DNA of 64,000 nucleotides from Phycisphaerales bacterium (lineage in GTDB: Bacteria; Planctomycetota; Phycisphaerae; Phycisphaerales; SM1A02), in assembly GCA_030748455.1 (NCBI GenBank), contig JASMLY010000080.1, positions 21,652-85,651 on the forward strand. Reading direction: 5' to 3'. The position numbers and the translations under genes are program-made. Below the pieces are notes generated by a model. The model worked only from the letters and a program-made list of their open reading frames with translations. It was not told the origin of the DNA and ran no database searches. Shown in pieces: positions 35,035 through 42,964 of the stretch. Numbering within the stretch: the first letter of the stretch is position 1; each line of letters begins with the position of its first letter.

Positions 35035-36072
35035 ATGGACACGCAACACCCACAAGAAGAAACTACCAAAATGGATGAAAGTGCCTTCATCTGTGAAGTT
35101 CTCAAAGCTGAATCAGATGCGATCGATCGAATTGCAAAGGAGCTCCGTACTTCTCAAAAAGCATTCCGTCGATGGGCATCTTCTATCACGCTCGTAGAAC
35201 AGTGCACTGGGCACGTCGTTTTTAGTGGTATGGGCAAATCAGGCCTCGTCGGAGCAAAACTTTCTGCGACATTTTCAAGCATCGGGATTCCCTCTCACGT
35301 TGTGCATCCTGCTGAAGCAGTGCATGGAGATCTCGGTTCGATCAAGCACAACGATGTTGTCATTCTGATGAGTTACTCAGGGACGACCGAGGAAGTGCTC
35401 AATCTTGCCGCAATTCTTCGAACCGACAACGTTCCAAGGATCGGTATCTCCTGCTCAAACGATACGCCCTTAGCAAAGCTTTGTGACGCGCACCTCGCTA
35501 CAGGTATAGTCACTGAAGCTTGTCCACTCAATTTGGCTCCTACTGCTTCAACGACAGCGACGCTCGCTATCGGAGATGCACTTGGATTAGCAGTGTCAAG
35601 AAGACGCAACTTCTCCTCAGATGATTTCCACAAACATCATCCAGGCGGCATGCTTGGAGCGGGGCTCCGCTCAGTCACAGAAATTTTACGCTTCAAAGTC
35701 GGAACCAATCTGCCAACTGTTCACGAATCCACAATTGTAGGTGACGCTCTTCTTGCTGCAAGGCCAACAACGAATACTCGCCGAGCCGGTGCAATTCTTC
35801 TCGTAAATGACGATGAGCAATTGATTGGAATTTTTACAGATGGTGATCTCCGCCGCCTTGTCATTGATGATGAGCAACCAATGCAGCGCCGCATCGGTGA
35901 AGTTGCGACAAGCAATCCAAGGCGCCTCAACACGAATGCTCTTGTTCGGGACGCCAAACAACTCGTTACTGAGTATCGAGTTGACGAGATCCCAGTGGTT
36001 GATGATGAAAACAAACCCGTTGGTCTTATCGATGTCCAAGATCTCATAGCAATGAAAATAGTTTCGGAGTAA
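35035..36072 (+). CDS. kdsD: Arabinose-5-phosphate isomerase
   Basis: Converts ribulose-5-phosphate to arabinose-5-phosphate, the KDO precursor. It has a SIS domain (VVFSGMGKSGLVGAKLSATFSSIG, VHGDLGSIKHNDVVILMSYSGTTEEVLNL, ACPLNLAPTASTTATLAIGDALGLAV, DFHKHHPGGMLG) and two C-terminal CBS domains (GAILLVNDDEQLIGIFTDGDLRRLV and RVDEIPVVDDENKPVGLIDVQDLI). Start is uncertain: ATG at 35020, 35035 or 35071; a TACAAT sits just before 35020, so a downstream start is more likely. First gene of a coupled operon with an HslV-like gene, kdsC and an LptC-like gene. Confidence 0.94.
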   Translation: MDTQHPQEETTKMDESAFICEVLKAESDAIDRIAKELRTSQKAFRRWASSITLVEQCTGHVVFSGMGKSGLVGAKLSATFSSIGIPSHVVHPAEAVHGDLGSIKHNDVVILMSYSGTTEEVLNLAAILRTDNVPRIGISCSNDTPLAKLCDAHLATGIVTEACPLNLAPTASTTATLAIGDALGLAVSRRRNFSSDDFHKHHPGGMLGAGLRSVTEILRFKVGTNLPTVHESTIVGDALLAARPTTNTRRAGAILLVNDDEQLIGIFTDGDLRRLVIDDEQPMQRRIGEVATSNPRRLNTNALVRDAKQLVTEYRVDEIPVVDDENKPVGLIDVQDLIAMKIVSE

Positions 36073-36074
36073 CC

Positions 36075-36644
36075 ATGTCAATTATCGTCGCGATCAAAAA
36101 ACAAAATCAAGTCGTCATGGCAGGAGATACACTCACGAGTTTTGGTGACTCTGAGCACATGCCCCAAGAGAATGCACGAACAAGTAAAATTGGACGCATC
36201 GGCGATTCCCTCATTGGAGGTGCTGGCTGGGCAGTCTACGATGACATTCTCAACGATTTTCTCGCATCTAGACCCACACCTGATCTCTCGAGTGCTCGAA
36301 AAATCTTTTCCTTTTTCCTCGATTTTTGGCGGGCATTGCACGACCACTACACGTTCGTCAATGACCAAGCGGTCAATACAAGCACTCCGTTCGGTGACCT
36401 TGACTCAACCTTCCTGATCGCTAACTCAGGTGGCATTTTTACTGTTGCATCCGATTTAGGTGTCACACCTCTGAACCAATTTTACGCAATTGGCTCAGGT
36501 GGAGAATATGCCATCGGTGTTCTCTATACGTTGTACAACCGAACAGATAACATCGAAAGTATCGCTGTCGATGCGGTCAATGCTGCGATTGCGATGAACT
36601 TACAATGTGGTGGAGCAGTTGACGTACTGAAACTCTCAATATGA
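36075..36644 (+). CDS. HslV/proteasome-like Ntn hydrolase with N-terminal Ser
   Basis: A 189-residue Ntn hydrolase related to HslV. After Met removal the chain begins SIIVAIKKQNQVVMAGD, so the expected nucleophile Thr1 is Ser. The other active-site positions are present: Asp in MAGD (residue 18 with Met counted), Lys38 in TSKIGRI, and the Ser-Gly-Gly of QFYAIGSGGEYA (about 137-146). True HslV has TTIV at the N terminus; the loop between the nucleophile and Lys is longer here, and an insert of about 20 residues (HYTFVNDQAVNTSTPFGD) occurs mid-chain. No HslU ATPase is adjacent. It lies 2 bp after kdsD and overlaps kdsC by 4 bp (ATGA). Other bacterial proteasome-like families (Anbu, BPH) are alternatives. 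Confidence 0.8.
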   Translation: MSIIVAIKKQNQVVMAGDTLTSFGDSEHMPQENARTSKIGRIGDSLIGGAGWAVYDDILNDFLASRPTPDLSSARKIFSFFLDFWRALHDHYTFVNDQAVNTSTPFGDLDSTFLIANSGGIFTVASDLGVTPLNQFYAIGSGGEYAIGVLYTLYNRTDNIESIAVDAVNAAIAMNLQCGGAVDVLKLSI

Positions 36645-37171
36645 GCGTCCCAACAAACATTACCGTTCTTGCACTTGATGTTGATGGAGTCCTGACTGAT
36701 GGAACAATCGGATTCGCGCAACTCACCGGCGCGGAGATGAAACAATTCCATGTACACGACGGTCTTGGAATCTCTCTTTGGCTCAGAGCAGGAAACGAAG
36801 TGATATTCATCTCTGGTAGAAAAGCTGATTGCGTTACTATTCGAGCAAAAGAGTTAGGCGTGAACTATGTCTGCCAAGGCAGCAAAGATAAAATCGCTGA
36901 TCTAGACGCATTTCTTACAAAGATCGGTGCAAGCAAAGAGCAAACAGCATTCGTGGGTGACGACCTCGGTGACATTCCTGTTATGCAGCACGTCGGCTTT
37001 GCAGTTGCAGTACATGACGCAACACAGGAAGTCAAGGAAATCGCACATTTCGTTACTTCCAAGGACGGCGGCAACGGCGCTGTTCGTGAAACAATTGAAC
37101 TCTTAATGAAAGCACAAGGCAGTTGGCAGGAAGCCATCAACTCACTGACTACAACCGCAGCCTCGCAATGA
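36641..37171 (+). CDS. kdsC: 3-deoxy-D-manno-octulosonate 8-phosphate phosphatase
   Basis: HAD-type phosphatase that releases KDO from KDO-8-P. The 176 residues show motif I LALDVDGVLTDGTI, FHVHDGLGISLWLRAG, motif II VIFISGRKADCVTIRAKELGV, the Lys in GSKDKIADLDAFL, motif III FVGDDLGDIPVMQHVGFAVAVHDA and TSKDGGNGAVRETIELLM, all typical of KdsC. Start overlaps the HslV-like stop. The LptC-like gene follows at 13 bp. This is the kdsD-kdsC-lptC order of Proteobacteria with an extra gene inserted. Confidence 0.94.
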   Translation: MSVPTNITVLALDVDGVLTDGTIGFAQLTGAEMKQFHVHDGLGISLWLRAGNEVIFISGRKADCVTIRAKELGVNYVCQGSKDKIADLDAFLTKIGASKEQTAFVGDDLGDIPVMQHVGFAVAVHDATQEVKEIAHFVTSKDGGNGAVRETIELLMKAQGSWQEAINSLTTTAASQ

Positions 37172-37184
37172 ATGGACTCAGAGC

Positions 37185-40100
37185 ATGAGCACAAACGATT
37201 CACCTCGTAATACCTTATTTCCGGAACCCCCTCCTCACCCAAGTAAATTTGCCAAAACGAAACAAACGTGGCTCATTATTGGAATCACCACGTTGTTTTG
37301 CGTGCTCATCATCGCGCTGCTCTTTGCTTCTTCGGACCGAATACCACAACAGGTAGATACAAAGAGCGCTGATGTTGCTGCGCTTCTCGATGCACCGAGT
37401 GATACCATCACAAATATTGCAGAAGCAACTTCATCTGAGATCGGTGTGATACTTCGTGAAGGTGGATGGATCCAACAAACAGATTCTTTCGGGAATTTAA
37501 CACAACAATACCGCTGCACCGCACTCGATCCCGCACCTCAAAACATGGCGAAAGGATGGATTGAAATGACCGATCCTGACGTCGAGTTGTTTCTCAGCGA
37601 TGACCAAATTCTTCGAATCACAGGTGATACAGCGATCGCGAATGCTCCAAACAGGACCCTCGAATCTGGCGATATTTACGGCAACGTTCAACTTGAGTTG
37701 TTCGAAGGGAATCAAATTGATACGCAGCGAGATACCCCAACAATCGTGATGACAACACCACAAGCAAGTTTCGACAACTTTCTTGGTGAGGTTCTTTGTG
37801 AGAGTGAGATTCGTGTCCTCGCTGCAAACGGATCCTCTTTGATCGGTAGACAACTTGCAATTCGTTTTAACGATGCAAACGGTCGCATCGAATACCTCCG
37901 TCTTGAAGAAGTTGATTCAATCACCTTGTACCAAGAGGAACAAGTCGCGAGTGCCAAACCTAATTCTGAAACGCGTTCGCTCAAGTCGAAATCTCCAACG
38001 CATCGCACTCCACGAGTATCTGCAGGCGCCATTTCGAATAACGAGCAATATTATCTACTCACGCTTGATAGGAACGTACACATCGCCCAAGGCGATCTAT
38101 TTACAGGCAAGGAGGGATATGGGGATACGATGACAATCGCGTTTGCACTTGAGGCAACACAATCAAGTGTTCATACACAACCACTCAATTATCCGTTACA
38201 ACCAAATGCCATGCTGCTCGCGGCAGTGCTTGGATCAACGCTTGAACCAACTGCTCCTGTTAGCGATACCATTCGAATGCCCGAACCTCATCAGGAGCCA
38301 GTTACAATTACGTGCGACGGCGGTCTTACGATGCTTCCACTCGATGATATCGCAGCACTTCCATCTTTGCCTGAAGAAACTCGCTTAGAGTTACATGGAA
38401 AACCAGCACTTCTCATTGACCACGAGGCGACACTTTCTGCTCGTGGGCAGCGTATCCGCTATGAAGTCAACCAAGAGAGGGTTGACCTCTTTGGTGATGC
38501 ACAGACGTATGCAACTGTTTCGATGAAAAATTCGACCACATCTGCAAGACATGTCTGGCTTGCTCAAAAATCTGGCGTGGGCAAAATCGTTGGTGAAGGC
38601 ACCCTCGTTGAGTCCCCAGATCAAGGCGTAAAAACCACAATCAATTGGTCTGGTGGTGTCGACTTTTCAATGACTCCTATGGATGAGGAAGGCCAAGGTG
38701 GTGTTCTCCAACAGGTGATCTGCAAAGAGAACATTGTTCTCTCAACAGATGAAAGTACGTTAACTTGCGATCTCCTTGACGTTCGTTTTACCCCTGACCC
38801 TGATGCAAGTGGCGCATCATCACCAAACCTCGCGATTGCAACAGGGAATGTAAAAGGGATGAGCGAGTCGCAAACACTCTGGGCCGATCAAGCTGAATTG
38901 ACTTTTTTGAACACAGAACAGAGCGACACTACTACCGATACGGAGTTCGGAAGCGCTGTACAAGCAGACACCATGACCGCAACTGGGGACGTCCAAGTGT
39001 TGTTGGACGATGGTGGCAGAGCATTTTGCAACACCCTTCGTGGAGATATCAACCAATCGGTTGCTGAGTTAGAAGGCGACGTAGTTGTTGCATATAAACG
39101 CATGTTGATGGATCGTGGAGACACCGCGCTCTTTAGAATCAACCGCACAACCGGTAAAGGTCTTTGGGAAGGGCCAGGACAAGCACGCTTCCTCACACTT
39201 CCAATCGACGTTCAAGATGACAAACGGATTGATCGCCCCGTCATCGAAATCGATACAGAACGTACGATCGAAGATGAGTCTGCCCAACACGTTTCTATGA
39301 AAGCGACATGGCAAGATTCGATGGCAATCGATCAACATTTTAACGACGACGCTGGCCTTGTCGATTTCAGAGGTACTGTTGTAGCGAGAAGTCAACAATC
39401 ACCAGTAGAACTCACAGAAGTACAAAGTGATAGTTTGCAGTTCGAGTTCACAAAAGTACAGGACAATGCTCTCGGAGAAACACCTAGTTCCGAAACAAAC
39501 GACACAGAAAATCCTGATACAGACACACGCCAACTCCAAAAAATCATTGCTCGCGAAAATGCTACATTCGAACATAGGCTTTGGAACCAAGATGCACCAG
39601 AGGAATTACCCGTCGTGTATTTTATTGGGGGAAACCACATTGAGTATGAAACGGACAATGCAGAATTGCTCGCCGTTGGCGATGGCACACTTGTCATACG
39701 AGACAACCGAGCTCCTCTCAAAACAACGCATCAATCCTCGCTTGCAGGGCGAGGAACGACAAAATTTACTTGGGACGGACATTTAAGGACTACGAAGTTA
39801 ACAGATACACTCTACCGAATCACTATGCAAGAGCATGTGGAGATGGCACACAGAGGATTGGACGGACAAGTAGGGATGCTCACAGCAGACTCTATGAAAG
39901 CAATCTCCCAAAACACATCAGAGGAGGAACCTACCGATCAATCCACACTTGCACTGCGAGGCATGGACGTGCAAGAACTCCAAGCTAGTGGCGACGTGTA
40001 TGTCTCTACAACAACGAGAAGGGTTGATTGTGACGTTTTTGATTACAACCTGATGACAGGACTCGCTAAACTTTCTGCAACAAATGGAAGAACGGTAGCA

Positions 40101-40214
40101 ATTGTCACAGCAGGAACACCCTATCCCGTCAGAGCGAAAAGTATTCTCTGGAATATGGATCCTGGGATTGATTCCATCGAAATCAAGGGTCTTCAAGGCA
40201 ATGCTGTGCAATAG
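37185..40214 (+). CDS. Large LptC/OstA-like LPS export protein
   Basis: A 1009-residue protein with a single N-terminal transmembrane anchor (LIIGITTLFCVLIIALLFA, about 28-48) and a long periplasmic part. The latter is built from repeated beta-taco-like units of the LptC/LptA/OstA type: GWIEMTDPDVELFLSDDQILRITGDTA, QLAIRFNDANGRIEYL, TCDLLDVRFTPD...AIATGNVKGMSESQTLWADQAELTF, TATGDVQVLLDDGGRAFCNTLRGD and VQELQASGDVYVSTTTRRVDCDVFDYNL. Position right after kdsC matches lptC. Typical LptC is about 190 residues, so this could span the periplasm alone. lptA and lptB are not found nearby. Confidence 0.75.
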   Translation: MSTNDSPRNTLFPEPPPHPSKFAKTKQTWLIIGITTLFCVLIIALLFASSDRIPQQVDTKSADVAALLDAPSDTITNIAEATSSEIGVILREGGWIQQTDSFGNLTQQYRCTALDPAPQNMAKGWIEMTDPDVELFLSDDQILRITGDTAIANAPNRTLESGDIYGNVQLELFEGNQIDTQRDTPTIVMTTPQASFDNFLGEVLCESEIRVLAANGSSLIGRQLAIRFNDANGRIEYLRLEEVDSITLYQEEQVASAKPNSETRSLKSKSPTHRTPRVSAGAISNNEQYYLLTLDRNVHIAQGDLFTGKEGYGDTMTIAFALEATQSSVHTQPLNYPLQPNAMLLAAVLGSTLEPTAPVSDTIRMPEPHQEPVTITCDGGLTMLPLDDIAALPSLPEETRLELHGKPALLIDHEATLSARGQRIRYEVNQERVDLFGDAQTYATVSMKNSTTSARHVWLAQKSGVGKIVGEGTLVESPDQGVKTTINWSGGVDFSMTPMDEEGQGGVLQQVICKENIVLSTDESTLTCDLLDVRFTPDPDASGASSPNLAIATGNVKGMSESQTLWADQAELTFLNTEQSDTTTDTEFGSAVQADTMTATGDVQVLLDDGGRAFCNTLRGDINQSVAELEGDVVVAYKRMLMDRGDTALFRINRTTGKGLWEGPGQARFLTLPIDVQDDKRIDRPVIEIDTERTIEDESAQHVSMKATWQDSMAIDQHFNDDAGLVDFRGTVVARSQQSPVELTEVQSDSLQFEFTKVQDNALGETPSSETNDTENPDTDTRQLQKIIARENATFEHRLWNQDAPEELPVVYFIGGNHIEYETDNAELLAVGDGTLVIRDNRAPLKTTHQSSLAGRGTTKFTWDGHLRTTKLTDTLYRITMQEHVEMAHRGLDGQVGMLTADSMKAISQNTSEEEPTDQSTLALRGMDVQELQASGDVYVSTTTRRVDCDVFDYNLMTGLAKLSATNGRTVAIVTAGTPYPVRAKSILWNMDPGIDSIEIKGLQGNAVQ

Positions 40215-40259
40215 AACAATTCACAATTCCACCCCCCTTTCTTGTAGAATATTCAATCT

Positions 40260-40796
40260 ATGCACAACACGCTACTACGTCTTAAAGAGGGTCTCGCTGA
40301 CCTCTCACTCAGGTCAACGAATTTCCGAGCGGATCTCACAATTATCGCTGACCCAAAAGATGCACATCGAGTGCTGCGTTTCTTACGTGATGATCCAGAG
40401 TGTGATTTCGATCTGCTTTGCGATGTCACTGCAGTCGATTACTTAGGCTACCCAGCACAATCCCTAGGGCGCTTTGCAGTCGTTTGGATTCTTGCTTCAA
40501 CAGAATCCGCAGAAAGAATTCGAGTAAAGACATACCTTGACCCTTCACTTGACACGCAAGGAATTGAAGTTGACCCAGCACTGGTCATTGATTCTTCTAC
40601 CGACATTTGGGAGGGTGCTGAATGGAGAGAACGTGAAATTTTTGACATGTTTGGAATCCGTTTCAATAATCATCCTGACCTGAGAAGAATTTTGATGTGG
40701 AAAGAGTTTCCTGCACATCCCCTTCGAAAAGATTATCCCCTGCAAGGTCGCAATGAACGGATCAACTTAGCGGTCGTTGACCGAGACGATACGTAA
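40260..40796 (+). CDS. nuoC: NADH-quinone oxidoreductase subunit C
   Basis: Peripheral-arm subunit of complex I. The 178 residues contain CDFDLLCDVTAVDYLGYP, FAVVWILAS, and the family signature WEGAEWREREIFDMFGIRFNNHPDLRRILM followed by PLRKDYPLQGR. No fused NuoD domain. It is alone: upstream is the LptC-like gene (45 bp) and downstream is convergent queD, so this subunit may be co-transcribed with the LPS operon. nuoB sits 8.4 kb away on the opposite strand. Confidence 0.94.
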   Translation: MHNTLLRLKEGLADLSLRSTNFRADLTIIADPKDAHRVLRFLRDDPECDFDLLCDVTAVDYLGYPAQSLGRFAVVWILASTESAERIRVKTYLDPSLDTQGIEVDPALVIDSSTDIWEGAEWREREIFDMFGIRFNNHPDLRRILMWKEFPAHPLRKDYPLQGRNERINLAVVDRDDT

Positions 40797-40824
40797 CGCG
40801 TTTTTCTGCACTACACTTTATACA

Positions 40825-41178
40825 TCACCCTCGGTACACACACCGGCAGGTACACGTCTCTTCGACTGCGACCTCAAAGAGGTTTGGCAAAGGGTCAATG
40901 AGTCGATCCCAAATCCATTTGGCAAGGTTTTCACTTGTAGGATTTTCTAAACCCTCGATCTCGTTGAGAAGATAATGGTCAAGTTGCGCTTCTAGTGGAG
41001 CGAATGCTGATGTAATAACGCCATAGTCCATGACCCAGCCTGCCTCAGGATCGACTTCATCCTCTACAACTACTGCTATTCGAAATGAGTGCCCGTGCAT
41101 ACGCCTACACTTATGGCCTTCTGGAACATGAGGAAGCCAATGCGCGGCTTCAAAACGAAATGTTTTCTCTAATCGCAT
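40825..41178 (-). CDS. queD: 6-carboxy-5,6,7,8-tetrahydropterin synthase
   Basis: Second step of queuosine/7-deazaguanine synthesis. In 117 residues the zinc ligands are His13 (FRFEAAHWLP), His28 and His30 (RMHGHSFRI), the catalytic Cys is Cys24 (GHKCRRMHG), and later motifs GWVMDYGVI, LDHYLLNEI, NPTSENLAKW and the acid EETCTC are in place. It lies 9 bp after queE in the same direction, so the two are co-transcribed. The C terminus is CTCRCVYRG, cysteine-rich for this family. gluQ at 24.3 kb uses the final Q-tRNA product. Confidence 0.95.
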   Translation of the reverse strand: MRLEKTFRFEAAHWLPHVPEGHKCRRMHGHSFRIAVVVEDEVDPEAGWVMDYGVITSAFAPLEAQLDHYLLNEIEGLENPTSENLAKWIWDRLIDPLPNLFEVAVEETCTCRCVYRG

Positions 41179-41187
41179 CGACGTATG

Positions 41188-41874
41188 TTACACACCACGC
41201 ATTGAAGGTGGCCAAATAAACTTATGTAATTGCAGTTGCAAGTGTGCCCATGGTGCTTCTTCAATGATCCAATGAGCAAGTTGCTTGGGGTCCAACCCCG
41301 CACACCCAATGACTTCTTCATTTGCACATTGAGGCATGGCTGGGGAAAAATGCACTACGGCAACTCGGTCTCTTAACTCCTTTTCTTTCGTACGTTGTAC
41401 TGCCCATTCAAAATCTTCTCTATTGCTTAGCACGAATTTAACTTCATCGTTTTTTGTAAGTCGGTCGTAATTCAGTTCGAGAAAGGAGTTTGCTGCGCCA
41501 CTATGCGGGGTTTTGATATCAACTATCAGATGCGATCTGGGATCGCAAAGTGTCATATCACACGCGCCGCTTGTTTCAACAAGCACAGTCATGCCATGAT
41601 CAGCAAGTTGAGCGATCAGTGGGAAGCAATTCTTTTGAGCAAGCGGTTCTCCCCCTGTAATCTGAACCAACTCTACATTCGACTCGAGGACATTCGTTAC
41701 CACTTCATCAAGAGAAAAGGTGCTGCCTTCTCTAAACGCATACGCGGTATCGCAATAATGACACCGCAGTGGGCATCCTTGTAGCCGAACAAAGGTGCAC
41801 GCCATTCCAGACCATGACGATTCACCCTGAATTGATGTGAAGAGTTCGTGTACGTTGATTGTTCCGTCTGGCAC
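41188..41874 (-). CDS. queE: 7-carboxy-7-deazaguanine synthase
   Basis: Radical SAM enzyme that contracts carboxytetrahydropterin to the deazaguanine ring. The 228 residues open with VHELFTSIQGESSWSGMACTFVRLQG and carry the cluster motif Cys34-x3-Cys38-x2-Cys41 (GCPLRCHYCDTAY), then LVQITGGEPLAQ, TVLVETSGACDM, HLIVDIKTPHSG and VHFSPAMPQ. The final PPSMRGV fits the family C terminus (HK...W.P...RGV). First gene of queE-queD. Divergent from tRNA-Leu, with 68 bp between. Confidence 0.95.
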   Translation of the reverse strand: MPDGTINVHELFTSIQGESSWSGMACTFVRLQGCPLRCHYCDTAYAFREGSTFSLDEVVTNVLESNVELVQITGGEPLAQKNCFPLIAQLADHGMTVLVETSGACDMTLCDPRSHLIVDIKTPHSGAANSFLELNYDRLTKNDEVKFVLSNREDFEWAVQRTKEKELRDRVAVVHFSPAMPQCANEEVIGCAGLDPKQLAHWIIEEAPWAHLQLQLHKFIWPPSMRGV

Positions 41875-41942
41875 GCACGCATTCTACTTGGTGATCAGGG
41901 AGACGAACACACGCTTCTTTGTTACAATTCCCAGCCCCCCAA

Positions 41943-42028
41943 GCGCGAGTGGCGGAATTGGCAGACGCGCCAGCTTGAGGTGCTGGTGGGAGTAAAATCC
42001 CGTGGAGGTTCGAGTCCTCTCTCGCGCA
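41943..42028 (+). tRNA. tRNA-Leu (GAG)
   Basis: Folds as a class II tRNA: acceptor GCGCGAG with CTCGCGC, D arm with GGCAGAC, anticodon stem CCAGC/GCTGG with loop TTGAGGT (anticodon GAG, reading CUC and CUU), a long variable arm GGGAGTAAAATCCC, and T arm GAGGTTCGAGTCCTC. Discriminator A; the CCA end is not encoded. Confidence 0.95.
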
Positions 42029-42106
42029 TTGTGTAACACCTGCACGTTCTTGCGTGTGGGTGTTTTTCACTCCTACGATGAAGCCTCACTTCGTGCGAAA
42101 CTCTTT

Positions 42107-42142
42107 GAACTACTTTAGGAACTACTTTAGAAACTACTTTAG
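42107..42142. repeat. Tandem 12-bp repeat, three copies
   Basis: GAACTACTTTAG is repeated three times in a row (42107-42118, 42119-42130, and 42131-42142 with one change at its first base) in the 122-bp gap between tRNA-Leu and the dockerin-protein stop. No terminator is visible in this gap. The 12-bp unit contains in-frame codons on both strands, but no gene is supported here. Confidence 0.8.
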
Positions 42143-42150
42143 GATCAAAA

Positions 42151-42843
42151 TTAGATACATGGTCCCCACGAGGCAACGACTCGAAGTAAATCTGTCACAT
42201 CAACAAGATTATCATAATTTACATCACCGGGAATCTCATCTACGCAGTCAGGACAGCCTCCCCAGTTATCGATAACAATCAACAAATCACTGACATCGAC
42301 AGAGCCATTTGCATCAATATCTTCGTAACAGGGGTTGACTACTTTGTAAATCTCTAGATTTGCGTTGATCGTCCCCTCTTCAATTTGGACAAGCACTACG
42401 CCAAATGGCCATCCAAGGTCATACTCTGCTTCCCCTAGGTAGACATCTTCCCCTCTCCATGTGACTACTCCAGTACCATCAATTTCAGTAATCCAATTGT
42501 AGGCGAGCGATGGAGGAGTCTGATCCTCAGGTGTCACGACTTCGTGCCACATAAAATCCAGTGGTGCTGGACCAGAAGAAGGTTGCCAGGTCACAATTGA
42601 TTCAGGAGGAATCATATCTGTAACATCGAAGGGCCCGAAATCAAACCCACCATATGACACATAGACTGAGGCGCTATTCACTGTGTAAAGCATTTCGTAA
42701 TGCTCCAAATCATTGGCAATCAAGGAAGGGCTTTCCCACAGTATGTTTTCACCAGATGTTGTGATAGAGAAATCTTCACTGATTGAATCTGGTGTTCCAG
42801 AAATCAACATTGATGCGATAATCGGAATGCTAATACAACTCAT
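42151..42843 (-). CDS. Exported protein with C-terminal dockerin-like calcium-binding repeats
   Basis: A 230-residue secreted protein. A signal peptide (MSCISIPIIASMLISGTPD) leads to a beta-rich domain of about 150 residues of unknown type (ITTSGENILWESPSLIAND onward), followed by two EF-hand-like repeats: DIDANGSVDVSDLLIVIDNWG (about 180-200) and GDVNYDNLVDVTDLLRVVASWG near the end, finishing GPCI. This tandem D-x-N-x-x-G/D-x-V-D-V-x-D-L-L pattern, with conserved W-G and flanking Cys, is typical of planctomycete dockerin-like tails, thought to link or anchor surface proteins. ATG at 42843 follows GGAG. A perfect palindrome lies just upstream. Confidence 0.85.
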   Translation of the reverse strand: MSCISIPIIASMLISGTPDSISEDFSITTSGENILWESPSLIANDLEHYEMLYTVNSASVYVSYGGFDFGPFDVTDMIPPESIVTWQPSSGPAPLDFMWHEVVTPEDQTPPSLAYNWITEIDGTGVVTWRGEDVYLGEAEYDLGWPFGVVLVQIEEGTINANLEIYKVVNPCYEDIDANGSVDVSDLLIVIDNWGGCPDCVDEIPGDVNYDNLVDVTDLLRVVASWGPCI

Positions 42844-42857
42844 ACTCTTGCTCCTTC

Positions 42858-42875
42858 GTACAGTAAATACTGTAC
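42858..42875. promoter_or_regulatory. Perfect 18-bp palindrome, likely operator
   Basis: GTACAGTAAATACTGTAC has 8-bp arms around a central AA and lies 15-32 bases upstream of the dockerin-protein start and about 90 upstream of smpB. It could be a repressor site covering the -10 region of the minus-strand gene, or form an mRNA hairpin beside its ribosome-binding site. No known regulator is recognised. Confidence 0.5.
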
Positions 42876-42905
42876 ACCGAATTTGCAGAATCACCAAGCA
42901 AAAAA

Positions 42906-42952
42906 GAGGTAAAACCTCACATAGAAACAAGATATGGGGGATACTGCCCCCA
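42906..42952 (+). promoter_or_regulatory. Two hairpins in the smpB leader
   Basis: GAGGT-AAA-ACCTC (42906-42918) and TGGGGG-ATACTG-CCCCCA (42935-42952) follow each other directly before the smpB ribosome-binding site (AAGG at 42952-42955). They may modulate smpB translation; neither is followed by a T run, so they are not terminators. Confidence 0.4.
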
Positions 42953-42964
42953 AGGCACAAGTAT

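Noticed and set aside
42028..42150. Integrated element at tRNA-Leu
   Set aside because: No integrase, no repeat of the tRNA 3' end downstream, and flanking genes are normal chromosomal ones.
41922..42176. Open frame on the minus strand reading MPRGDHV... with RERGLEPPRDF
   Set aside because: It is the well-known false protein produced by antisense reading of tRNA-Leu; the repeated PKVV comes from the 12-bp tandem repeat.
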